42,550 bases of DNA from NCBI GenBank assembly GCA_902490365.1, contig CABUDQ010000016.1, positions 1-42,550 of the forward strand, read 5' to 3'. Positions 34,867-41,585 of this stretch are shown piece after piece. The position numbers and the translations under genes were made by a program. Origin of the DNA: an uncultured Collinsella sp. (GTDB lineage: Bacteria; Actinomycetota; Coriobacteriia; Coriobacteriales; Coriobacteriaceae). The notes beneath the pieces are model-generated. The model did not search any database, was not told the origin of the DNA, and saw only the letters and a list, made by a program, of their open reading frames with translations. Every line of letters begins with the position of its first letter. Position 1 is the first letter of the stretch.

Positions 34867-35514
34867 ATGGGTTTCATCAATTTTATCGCCGAGCTGCTTA
34901 AGGATCCGCGCACCGCGATCGCCAGCTGGATCGCCGCCGGCCCGCTTATGGCCTACGGCTGCGTGTTCCTGATCATCTTTATCGAGACGGGCGTGGTGTT
35001 CTTCCCGTTCCTTCCCGGCGACTCGCTGCTGTTTGCCTCGGGTTTCTTTGCCCACAACGGCGGCTTTAACATCGTGGCTCTGCTGGCCGTCGCATGGACG
35101 GCTGCCATTTTGGGTGATCAGTGCAACTTTATGATCGGTCACTTCTTTGGCAAAAAGATCATCGCTTCGGGTAAGGTCAAGGCCATGACGCCCGAGCGAA
35201 TCAAAAAGTCCGAGGACTTCCTGGACAAGTGGGGCCACCTGGCCATCTTCCTGGGTCGCTTCTTCCCGTTTATCCGCACCTTTGTGCCTTTCATCGCCGG
35301 CATGGGCGGCATGCACTGGCGCAACTTTGTCATCTTTAACGTGCTGGGCGGCATTACCTGGTCGACGGTCTTTACGCTGTTGGGCTACTTCTTTGGCGGC
35401 ATTCCCTTTGTGCAGGAGCACTTTGAGCTGCTGATTATCGGCATCGTCGCCGTGTCGATCATCCCGACCGTGGTCGGTCTGGTTAAGGCTAAGCTGGGCA
35501 AAAAGAACGCGTAG
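34867..35514 (+). CDS. DedA/SNARE-associated family membrane protein
   Basis: A 215-residue integral membrane protein of the DedA family, implicated in lipid-carrier (undecaprenyl phosphate, phospholipid) transport and membrane potential. The signature FFPFLPGDSLLFASGF and the downstream FLGRFFPFIRTFVPFIAGMGGMHWRNF are fully conserved, with several hydrophobic helices. Translation starts at ATG 34867 (GAGAGG upstream). A terminator follows at 35544. It is monocistronic and divergent from cysE. Confidence 0.92.
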   Translation: MGFINFIAELLKDPRTAIASWIAAGPLMAYGCVFLIIFIETGVVFFPFLPGDSLLFASGFFAHNGGFNIVALLAVAWTAAILGDQCNFMIGHFFGKKIIASGKVKAMTPERIKKSEDFLDKWGHLAIFLGRFFPFIRTFVPFIAGMGGMHWRNFVIFNVLGGITWSTVFTLLGYFFGGIPFVQEHFELLIIGIVAVSIIPTVVGLVKAKLGKKNA

Positions 35515-35543
35515 CTCGAGCCAGCGCGCAAACCGTGCCGTTG

Positions 35544-35576
35544 AGGCCCGTCACCCTTTACGGTGGCGGGCCTTTC
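35544..35576 (+). terminator. Terminator after the DedA gene
   Basis: AGGCCCGTCACC and GGTGGCGGGCCT pair with a short loop, followed by TTCT. Confidence 0.8.
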
Positions 35577-35596
35577 TGCTTCGGTCAAATGAAAAT

Positions 35597-35614
35597 ACTT
35601 TACTTAGTTAAAGA
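35597..35614. promoter_or_regulatory. ACTTTA-N6-TAAAGA operator upstream of ilvE
   Basis: ACTTTACTTAGTTAAAGA matches the importer operator at 10784-10801 at 14 of 18 positions and has the same half-site spacing. It lies upstream of a possible promoter with -10 TACAAT (35644-35649), centred near -50, a position suited to activation or to control by looping. Confidence 0.55.
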
Positions 35615-35802
35615 AAAGCGTTTTATCAGACGCGTACGGGGAGTACAATCTCGTGCATGCGAATCGACGTGCCATCGGCTTTGATGCCGTTCGCGTGTCC
35701 CGTCCGGCTCTACGCTCCGGGCGTGCGACGTTGCGACGCGGTCGGCTTCGGTCTTTGCGTGCGGGTTCGCGAGTATGCAACTGTGTATGTAAGGAGCGAC
35801 AT

Positions 35803-36855
35803 ATGACTGTCGAGAAGAAGGATATCGATTGGGGTAGCCTCGGCTTTGGCTACATGAAAACCGATTACAGCTACGAGGCTCATTGGAAGGATGGCGAGTG
35901 GGACGAGGGCAGCCTGACCACCGACCACACCCTGCATGTCTCCGAGTGCGGCGGCATCTTCCATTACTGCCAGGAGGTCTTTGAGGGCCTGAAGGCCTAC
36001 ACCGCCGAGGACGGCAGCATCGTCTGCTTCCGTCCCGACATGAACGCTGAGCGCATGTACAACTCTGCGCAGCGCCTCGAGATGCCCCCGTTCCCCAAGG
36101 ACAAGTTCGTCGAGGCCGTCAAGCAGGTCGTTTCTGCCAACGCCGCCTGGGTTCCGCCCTTCGGTTCCGGCGCGACCCTGTACGTGCGTCCGTTTATGAT
36201 CGGCTCCGGTGACGTGATTGGCGTGGCTCCCGCTCCTGAGTACACGTTCCGCATTCTCGTGACCCCGGTCGGTCCGTACTTTAAGGGTGGCCTCAAGCCC
36301 GTCAAGCTGCGCGTTTCCGAGTACGACCGCGCCGCACCGCACGGCACCGGCAACATCAAGGCCGGCCTGAACTACGCCATGTCCCTCAAGCCCACGATGG
36401 AGGCTCACCGCGAGGGCTATGCCGAGAACCTGTATCTCGACTCCGAGTCCCGCACCTATGTCGAGGAGACCGGCGGCGCCAACGTGCTGTTCGTGAAGGA
36501 GGACGGCACCCTCGTCGTTCCGCAGTCGCACACCGACTCCATCCTGCCCTCTATCACCCGCCGTTCGCTCGTTCAGGTTGCTCAGGACCTGGGCATGGCC
36601 GTTGACCAGCGTCCCGTCGAGTGGGCCGAGGTCAAGGCCGGTACCTTTGTCGAGTGCGGCCTGTGCGGCACCGCTGCCGTCATCTCCCCGGTCGGCGAGA
36701 TCGACAACAAGGTTTACGGTGCCGACGAGACCGTGACCTTCCCGGCTGGCTACACCGAGATCGGCCCCGTGATGAAGAAGCTCCGCGAGGCCCTGACTGG
36801 TATCCAGTCCGGTGCTGTCGAGGATAAGCACGACTGGGTTTACACCGTCGCGTAA
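35803..36855 (+). CDS. ilvE: Branched-chain amino-acid aminotransferase
   Basis: A 350-residue fold-type IV PLP enzyme that transfers amino groups between glutamate and the keto acids of leucine, isoleucine and valine. Group II BCAT landmarks are present: FHYCQEVFEGLKAY, FRPDMNAERM, YVRPFMIG, the Schiff-base lysine in GNIKAGLNYA, EETGGANVLFV and ECGLCGTAAVISPVG with the C-x-x-C redox pair of eukaryotic-type enzymes. AAGGAG at 35791-35796 selects ATG 35803. The 150-base leader is GC-rich with no T-box sequence. The upstream operator links it to the importer promoter. Confidence 0.96.
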   Translation: MTVEKKDIDWGSLGFGYMKTDYSYEAHWKDGEWDEGSLTTDHTLHVSECGGIFHYCQEVFEGLKAYTAEDGSIVCFRPDMNAERMYNSAQRLEMPPFPKDKFVEAVKQVVSANAAWVPPFGSGATLYVRPFMIGSGDVIGVAPAPEYTFRILVTPVGPYFKGGLKPVKLRVSEYDRAAPHGTGNIKAGLNYAMSLKPTMEAHREGYAENLYLDSESRTYVEETGGANVLFVKEDGTLVVPQSHTDSILPSITRRSLVQVAQDLGMAVDQRPVEWAEVKAGTFVECGLCGTAAVISPVGEIDNKVYGADETVTFPAGYTEIGPVMKKLREALTGIQSGAVEDKHDWVYTVA

Positions 36856-36871
36856 TTTGTCTTACCCGTCC

Positions 36872-36996
36872 GGGCGGAGAGCAAGTTCCCTCCCGGCGCG
36901 TCCTCGGACATGCAAGAAGCCCTCGCTGCGCACTTCGTGCGGCGAGGGCTTCTTGCGTCCTGCGGAATGCGCCGGGAGGGAACTTGCTCTCCGCCC
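36872..36996. repeat. Long nested inverted repeat (28-bp arms)
   Basis: Arms 36872-36899 and 36969-36996 are perfect 28-bp reverse complements. The 69-base interior has a second perfect hairpin, 36912-36926 with 36942-36956, whose loop again contains CGCAC/GTGCG. The architecture matches 10591-10727 although the sequences differ. Confidence 0.85.
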
Positions 36997-37049
36997 TGCG
37001 GGCTCGGCGATGTCACAACGAACAATAATTAATCTGAATTAAAGATGGC

Positions 37050-37074
37050 GCGCGGCCTTTTAGGCCGCGCTTTT
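37050..37074 (+). terminator. Intrinsic terminator downstream of ilvE
   Basis: GCGCGGCC and GGCCGCGC pair around TTTTA, followed by TTTTG. Confidence 0.85.
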
Positions 37075-37107
37075 GTTTTGCGTCGCGCCATGTGGGGGTG
37101 GTGGCGA

Positions 37108-37309
37108 CGTGCATTTTTGCGAGTATTCTGCAATCGAAGGCCCCTGTATACCGTCGTTCGGGCAAAACCCGTGCTCGTCGATGCTTTTCGCGAATAATAG
37201 GCGGGGTTATGGGCTGCTGGGTCGCGAGCTGCAGAGGTATTCGCTATCTAACGCCTCTGCTGCGGCGCCCAAAACTCTTGGCTGTGCTGAATACTCCCAA
37301 AAATGTACG
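37108..37309. mobile_element. Possible MITE-like or structured element with terminal inverted repeats
   Basis: Terminal segments 37108-37131 and 37286-37309 are reverse complements at 21 of 24 positions (CGTGCATTTTTGCGAGTATT at the left end). The 150-base interior contains further hairpins such as GCAGAGG / CCTCTGC. There is no transposase. No target-site duplication is certain. Confidence 0.4.
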
Positions 37310-37339
37310 GCGCCTTGAGGGGGACCTTCGCAATAAGGG

Positions 37340-37378
37340 AAACCGCCCCGTCGAAGTATGCATTCGACGGGGCGGTTT
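37340..37378. terminator. lemA terminator, bidirectional
   Basis: Perfect 16-bp stem AAACCGCCCCGTCGAA / TTCGACGGGGCGGTTT around GTATGCA. Confidence 0.88.
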
Positions 37379-37414
37379 ATGCATTTGGCCGATTAAAGAT
37401 GCGCTGTCAAACTA

Positions 37415-37966
37415 CTAGAACTTGACGGTCGGGGCCTGGCGGGCTGCTTCGGCGGCCTCGAAGCCCTGGCGCTCCTTAAACTGGAAGATGCCGGCAAAGA
37501 TGACAGCCGGGAACGTCTGAATGGCGTTGTTGTAGCTGAGCACGCAGTCGTTGTAGCTCTGGCGTGCATAGCTAATCTTGTTCTCGGTATCCTCGAGCGA
37601 CGCCTGCAGCTGCGTAAAGTTGGTGTTTGCCTTAAGGTCGGGATAGGCCTCGGCTACGGCGAAGAGCTGGCGTAGCGCACCGGTCAGCACGTTGTCGGCC
37701 TCCATCTTGGCCTCGGGCGTGGTGGCCTTGACGGCGGTGTTACGCGCGCTGATCACGGCGGAGAGCGTCTCTTGCTCGTGCTTGGCGTAGCCCTTGACGG
37801 TCTCGACCAGGTTGGGGATCAGGTCGTTGCGGCGCTGCAGCTGCGTATCGATGTTCTGCCAGGCGTTATCGATGCGGTTACGCTTGGTGACCATGTTGTT
37901 GTAGATGCCGGCGATGGCGCAGACAATCACAATGACAACAACGATGCCGATGATGACGGTAATCAT
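37415..37966 (-). CDS. lemA: LemA family membrane protein
   Basis: A 183-residue LemA protein. An N-terminal membrane helix (VIIGIVVVIVIVCAIAGIYN) is followed by the family helical domain: N-x-x-V-T-K-R-N-R-I-D-N-A-W-x-x-I-D-x-Q-L-Q-R-R-N-D-L-I-P-N-L-V-E-T-V-K-G-Y, then A-R-Q-S-Y-N-D and N-A-I-Q-T-F-P near the end, all standard. Function of LemA is not established; it often pairs with a TPM-domain or membrane-protease gene, absent here. GGAGAC lies just upstream of the ATG. It diverges from the TetR gene. Confidence 0.94.
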   Translation of the reverse strand: MITVIIGIVVVIVIVCAIAGIYNNMVTKRNRIDNAWQNIDTQLQRRNDLIPNLVETVKGYAKHEQETLSAVISARNTAVKATTPEAKMEADNVLTGALRQLFAVAEAYPDLKANTNFTQLQASLEDTENKISYARQSYNDCVLSYNNAIQTFPAVIFAGIFQFKERQGFEAAEAARQAPTVKF

Positions 37967-38165
37967 GATGTCTCCGTTTCGAATGGCCGCGGCGGCATGC
38001 GCCAGCTGCCGTTGGTATAACGCTACTAGTATACCCGCAACGTTTTGCCGTGCCGAACTTTCCGGTAAGCGTTATGTTTTCGGCGGGGTTGGCACCGGGG
38101 CAAAGCGCGCGAGGTACAGGTGTAAGATATGCGACAGATTGTCGAGTGTTGTCTTTGCCCTGAGG

Positions 38166-38762
38166 ATGGCGATACCAGTGGACCTTCGCATTAAGAAAAC
38201 CTACCGCGCCCTGTTCGATGCCTTCACCGAGCTTCTCGAGGAGCATCGTTTTGAGGACCTGACGGTTGCCATGCTGTGCGACCGGGCCATGATTCGCCGC
38301 ACGACGTTCTACAAGCACTTTCGCGACAAGAACGATTACTTTGCCTTTTATATCGATGAGCTCATGTCCGGCTTGCCGCAAAAACAGCCCGATGAGGCCG
38401 GCACAGTGTCTGCCGAGGACGTGCGCGCGCTTCGGCACGCGATTTTGGACGATGCCATGGATTTGATTCTGGCGCACGAGCAACTCATGGATAACATTTT
38501 GGCAAGCAGCATGTCGGGCATGTTGACCAACGTTATTTGCGATCGTATTGCCCGCTCCATCCGCGAGCGTGTGATGAACGTGCTTGCCGAGGATGCCCTG
38601 GCCCCCGTGTCGCTCGAGACGACGTCTGAGTTTGTCGCCGGCGGTATTATTCGACTTTTCACGATATGGTGGGAATCGGGCCACGATCTTGAGCGTCGAC
38701 CCGAGATGGCCGACGTGGTCGATGCGCTGTTTGAGCGGACCATGACACCGGTGCATCACTAA
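38166..38762 (+). CDS. TetR-family transcriptional regulator
   Basis: A 198-residue regulator. The helix-turn-helix is RFEDLTVAMLCDRAMIRRTTFYKHFRDKNDYFAF (residues about 24-57), matching the TetR motif; the rest is a helical ligand-binding/dimer domain of the TetR_C_8 sort. Target and ligand are unknown. The start is uncertain: ATG 38166 (with GAGG directly adjacent) or GTG 38178. It diverges from lemA and ends just before the tRNA-Ser gene on the opposite strand. Confidence 0.87.
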   Translation: MAIPVDLRIKKTYRALFDAFTELLEEHRFEDLTVAMLCDRAMIRRTTFYKHFRDKNDYFAFYIDELMSGLPQKQPDEAGTVSAEDVRALRHAILDDAMDLILAHEQLMDNILASSMSGMLTNVICDRIARSIRERVMNVLAEDALAPVSLETTSEFVAGGIIRLFTIWWESGHDLERRPEMADVVDALFERTMTPVHH

Positions 38763-38765
38763 AAG

Positions 38766-38855
38766 TGGCGGAGAGAGGGGGATTCGAACCCCCGGAACGC
38801 TCTCGCGCTCAACGGTTTTCAAGACCGCCGCATTCAACCGCTCTGCCATCTCTCC
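38766..38855 (-). tRNA. tRNA-Ser (anticodon UGA)
   Basis: A 90-base class II tRNA with encoded CCA. Acceptor stem GGAGAGA / TCTCTCC, G discriminator as expected for serine, D-loop with AGAGCGGTTGAA, anticodon loop CTTGAAA giving TGA, a long variable arm (GAGCGCGAGAGCG) and a T arm with GGGGGTTCGAATCCCCC. All stems pair. It reads UCA and related codons. Confidence 0.97.
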
Positions 38856-38906
38856 GTGAGTCGTAATGATAGCATCGTTTTGAATTTGCAACAGGGAAGG
38901 CGAACG

Positions 38907-40688
38907 ATGACGATCACCGAAATCGACGAGAAGTTCATGCGCGAGGCGTTGGCGGAGGCGCGAGCCGCCGCGGCGGTGGGCGAGGTGCCCATCGGAGCCG
39001 TAGTGGTGCGCGACGGCGAGATCGTCGCGAGGGCGCACAATCGGCGCGAGCTCGACCAGGACCCTTCGGCGCATGCAGAGTTCGCGGCCCTGTGCGCCGC
39101 TGCCCAGGCGCTTGGCCGCTGGCGCCTTTCCGACTGTACGGTCTATGTGACGTTGGAACCCTGCTGCATGTGTGCGGGGCTTATGGTCAATGCGCGCGTG
39201 GGGCGCTGCGTGTATGGCGCGAGCGACGCCAAGGCGGGTGCGCTGGGTTCGCTGTATGACCTGAATGCCGATTCGCGCCTGAATCATCGGTTTAACGTGA
39301 CGGCTGGGGTCCTGGCGGATGAATGCCGCGAGCTGCTGAGTAGCTATTTTGGCGGTCTGCGCGGAGCGGGCGGCACTGATTGCGGTTGTGGGGCCGATCT
39401 TGAGGCGCATGCCGCTCACGCCGCAGCGCTTGCAGGTGCCGGTGAGGATGCTGACACGGCGGTTGACTTTGGTCCTGCGTGCCGCCGGCCCCGCCGCGTG
39501 CTGCTGGCAATTGACTCCTTTAAGGGCAGCGTTTCGAGCGCGCAGGCGGAGGCAGCGGTTGCCGAGGGCGTGCGCCGCGTTTGGCCCGATGCCGAGCTGA
39601 ACGCTTTGCCGCTGGCAGATGGTGGCGAGGGAACGCTCGACGCCGTTGCCGCGCGTGGTGGCGAGCTCTCGACCTGCGAGGTGGCAGGTCCCTTTGGTGA
39701 ACCCGTGTCTGCCCGGATGCTGGTAGATGCCGAGCGCGAGTCCGCGGTCATTGAGATGGCCGAGACGGCGGGTATTGGGTATTCGCCTTGCACGGAATCG
39801 GCAGCGTTGGCGGCCACAACCTATGGCGTGGGCGAACTGATGCTTCGTGCGGTTCGCGCGGGTGCAAAGACTATCTATATTGGCTTGGGCGGTAGTGCCA
39901 CCAACGACGGCGGCGCCGGCATGCTGCAGGCGCTGGGCGCGCGTGTGGTCGATGATCAGGGCTGCGATATCGCCCCCGGTCTTGCCGGCCTTGAGCGGGT
40001 GGCGAGCGTTGATTTGGCGCCAGCGCTGCAGGCTTTGGATGGCGCTCGTATTGTTGTGCTTTCGGATGTCGAGAATCCGCTCGTGGGGCGTCGGGGCGCA
40101 TTAGCGGTGTTTGGCGGGCAGAAAGGCTTGCCGACGGGTGACGCCGAGGCGCTGAGCAGGTGCGACAGCTGGATGGTCGGCTACGGTCGTCTACTCGATA
40201 CGGCAATTGTCGAGGCTCGGGCCCAGGGGTTGTTGCGCACACCCGAGGGCGCACGGACATTTGGCTCGGTGCTCGGCGTGCCCGGCGCGGGCGCTGCCGG
40301 TGGCTTGGGCGCGGCGTTGCTGGCACTCGGTGCGGAGCTACACTCGGGTGTGGAGACGGTGCTCGATCTCGTGGGGTTTGACGAACATGTGCGCGATGTC
40401 GACCTGGTCATAACGGGCGAGGGCAATATGGACGAGCAGTCCGCCGCCGGTAAGGCGCCGGTGGGCGTGGCCCGCCGTGCCAAGCGATATGGCAAGCCGG
40501 TGGCCGCTGTCGTGGGCGGTCGCGCCGACAACCTGGATGCGGTGTACGAGCAGGGCATCGACCTTGTACTGCCGATCTGTCGCAAGCCCATGGACCTGGA
40601 GCGGGCACTCGATCCGCAAGAAGCCACAGCCAACCTTATCTGCGCCGGCGAGTCAGCCGCACAAGCCTATGACCTCGCTCGCCTCTAA
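38907..40688 (+). CDS. tadA: Fusion of tRNA adenosine deaminase TadA with a glycerate kinase
   Basis: One uninterrupted 593-residue frame with two enzymes. Residues 1-155 are TadA, which deaminates A34 of tRNA-Arg(ACG) to inosine: zinc motif H-A-E at residues 56-58, P-C-C-M-C at 85-89, and the C-terminal helix with LLSSYFGGLR. Residues 156-195 are a Cys/Gly/Ala-rich linker. Residues 196-593 are a GlxK/GarK-type glycerate kinase (VLLAIDSFKGSVSS, LADGGEGTLDA, GLGGSATNDGG, GAAGGLGAAL, ITGEGNMDEQS), with normal length of about 398. AGGGAAGG precedes ATG 38907. Usually these are separate, unlinked genes. A frameshift or sequencing error joining two genes is the main alternative; both parts look complete. 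Confidence 0.88.
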   Translation: MTITEIDEKFMREALAEARAAAAVGEVPIGAVVVRDGEIVARAHNRRELDQDPSAHAEFAALCAAAQALGRWRLSDCTVYVTLEPCCMCAGLMVNARVGRCVYGASDAKAGALGSLYDLNADSRLNHRFNVTAGVLADECRELLSSYFGGLRGAGGTDCGCGADLEAHAAHAAALAGAGEDADTAVDFGPACRRPRRVLLAIDSFKGSVSSAQAEAAVAEGVRRVWPDAELNALPLADGGEGTLDAVAARGGELSTCEVAGPFGEPVSARMLVDAERESAVIEMAETAGIGYSPCTESAALAATTYGVGELMLRAVRAGAKTIYIGLGGSATNDGGAGMLQALGARVVDDQGCDIAPGLAGLERVASVDLAPALQALDGARIVVLSDVENPLVGRRGALAVFGGQKGLPTGDAEALSRCDSWMVGYGRLLDTAIVEARAQGLLRTPEGARTFGSVLGVPGAGAAGGLGAALLALGAELHSGVETVLDLVGFDEHVRDVDLVITGEGNMDEQSAAGKAPVGVARRAKRYGKPVAAVVGGRADNLDAVYEQGIDLVLPICRKPMDLERALDPQEATANLICAGESAAQAYDLARL

Positions 40689-40703
40689 GGCCTATCTCCC
40701 TAT

Positions 40704-40772
40704 AAGTTGCGGTGGAATACGGAGTGTTTTTGCCTTTAAGGGGCCAATTCAGTCCGTATTCCACCGCAACTT
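40704..40772. repeat. Perfect 20-bp inverted repeat
   Basis: AAGTTGCGGTGGAATACGGA (40704-40723) and its complement (40753-40772) enclose 29 bases. No T run follows on either strand. Confidence 0.85.
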
Positions 40773-40823
40773 TGAGAATGGCCATTCGAGGTTGGCTGCC
40801 TTGGGTCTTGGGTCGGACCGTTT

Positions 40824-40984
40824 GCCACGAAATGCGACCATCTACTACGTTAAGCCGGCCACCCTCGACCATCCCGGAATTTGCAAAAACAAAACCGCAG
40901 GTAGAAAGCTTGCCGATTTTCGAAAAAGTCGGCTATGGTCGACCCCTGCGACCTAAACGTAGTAGATGGGCCCTTTTCGTGGCA
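40824..40984. repeat. Long inverted repeat with CCATCTACTACGTT arms
   Basis: CCATCTACTACGTT (40838-40851) and AACGTAGTAGATGG (40956-40969) are perfect; similarity extends outward through TGCCACGAAA / TTTCGTGGCA with a few mismatches, and inward through CGACCAT / ATGGTCG. The centre has GCCGA...TCGGC. Confidence 0.7.
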
Positions 40985-41002
40985 CAGCACCAGATCAGTC
41001 TA

Positions 41003-41084
41003 TTTAGGACGGGGCCTCCTTGACTACTTTCGCCACCCTGATGCCCCACCAGTCAAAAAGTAGTCAAAAAAGCCCCGTCCCAAA
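41003..41084. repeat. Imperfect 28-bp inverted repeat with GACGGGGC arms
   Basis: Arms 41003-41030 and 41057-41084 match at 24 of 28 positions, loop 26 bases. The right arm includes GCCCCGTCCCAAATTAGCT, also present at 28240-28259. Confidence 0.75.
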
Positions 41085-41093
41085 TTAGCTGTC

Positions 41094-41122
41094 TTGCCCC
41101 ATCGGGCGGGAGCGGGTAAGAT
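41094..41122 (+). promoter_or_regulatory. ffs promoter
   Basis: TTGCCC (41094-41099), a 17-base spacer and TAAGAT (41117-41122). A start about seven bases later would be at 41129, matching the 5' end of the SRP RNA predicted from pairing. Confidence 0.7.
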
Positions 41123-41130
41123 ATACCGAG

Positions 41131-41252
41131 CGCCTAGCGCGTTCGATGGGTTCGGATGACGACATGTTCCGAATCTGGTCAGGTCCGGAAGGAAGCAGCC
41201 ATAAGGAGCCTCTGTCGGGCATCCGAATCCATCGAGTGCGCAGGCGTTTTTT
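41131..41252 (+). ncRNA. ffs: Signal recognition particle RNA (small, 4.5S-type)
   Basis: Contains the diagnostic apical loop GGTCAGGTCCGGAAGGAAGC (41178 onward) with the GGAA tetraloop and SRP54/Ffh binding asymmetrical loop. The 5' segment GCGCGTTCGATGGGTTCGGATG pairs with CATCCGAATCCATCGAGTGCGC (41220-41241), and the pairing continues to CGCCT / AGGCG. A TTTTTT run directly follows the closing stem and terminates the transcript. It has no Alu domain. The RNA forms the SRP with Ffh for co-translational membrane targeting. Confidence 0.95.
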
Positions 41253-41259
41253 GGTGCCG

Positions 41260-41366
41260 CGGCTACCCGCGAGTGCCGGCAGGGCGCTTGGTGTCTCGCT
41301 GGTCCTCGGCTTCGCCTGCGGGATCGCTCGACTACCAAGCGCCCTGCCGGCACTCGCGGGTAGCCG
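41260..41366. repeat. Long inverted repeat (33-bp arms) downstream of ffs
   Basis: Arms 41260-41292 and 41334-41366 are perfect 33-bp reverse complements around 41 bases, which contain a weaker hairpin (GGC-TTC-GCC). TTTTGGT / ACCAAAA extends both ends after a 4-base interruption. Confidence 0.85.
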
Positions 41367-41501
41367 ACCAAAACCGCCTGAAGGGTCACATTTATCTGAA
41401 TAATTTAATCCCGTGCCTTTTGCTGCTCGCTGGCGTTGTCTGGGCATTGATGGCTACGTAGTTTAAGAGGCGGCGGTGCTGTTGTTTGAATTTTTGCAGT
41501 T
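41367..41501. other. Gene-free spacer
   Basis: No structure, gene or recognisable motif apart from a short hydrophobic reading frame without ribosome-binding site (CLLLLAGVVWALMAT, ends 41461). Confidence 0.5.
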
Positions 41502-41541
41502 AAAGAGGTCCGTTTCCCTAGGTGGGGAAACGGACCTCTTT
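41502..41541. terminator. Terminator of the surface-protein gene
   Basis: Perfect 17-bp stem AAAGAGGTCCGTTTCCC / GGGAAACGGACCTCTTT around TAGGTG. Confidence 0.9.
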
Positions 41542-41585
41542 TGTCTCTGGGCTTGTGGATTGGCGAAGACAATAACCGCTGGCAG

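Larger units (their letters stand above)
36856..37414. other. Gene-free region with several structured elements
   Basis: 559 bases between ilvE and lemA. It holds the nested inverted repeat 36872-36996, a terminator 37050-37074, the 202-base element 37108-37309 and the lemA terminator 37340-37378. Open frames inside it (for example 37092-37418) have no ribosome-binding site and cross these structures, so I treat them as non-coding. Confidence 0.7.
40689..41093. other. Gene-free region with three inverted repeats
   Basis: Between the fusion gene and the ffs promoter. It contains the repeats 40704-40772, 40824-40984 and 41003-41084, and no credible reading frame. Confidence 0.7.

Noticed and set aside
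35650..35802. T-box leader before ilvE
   Set aside because: The conserved T-box sequence (AGGGTGGNACCGCG) and a following terminator are absent.
37092..37418. Possible 108-residue protein between ilvE and lemA
   Set aside because: No ribosome-binding site, crosses an inverted-repeat element and the lemA terminator, and the translation looks random.
38356..38906. Integration of a mobile element at tRNA-Ser
   Set aside because: No integrase gene or duplicated tRNA 3' end is visible near the tRNA.
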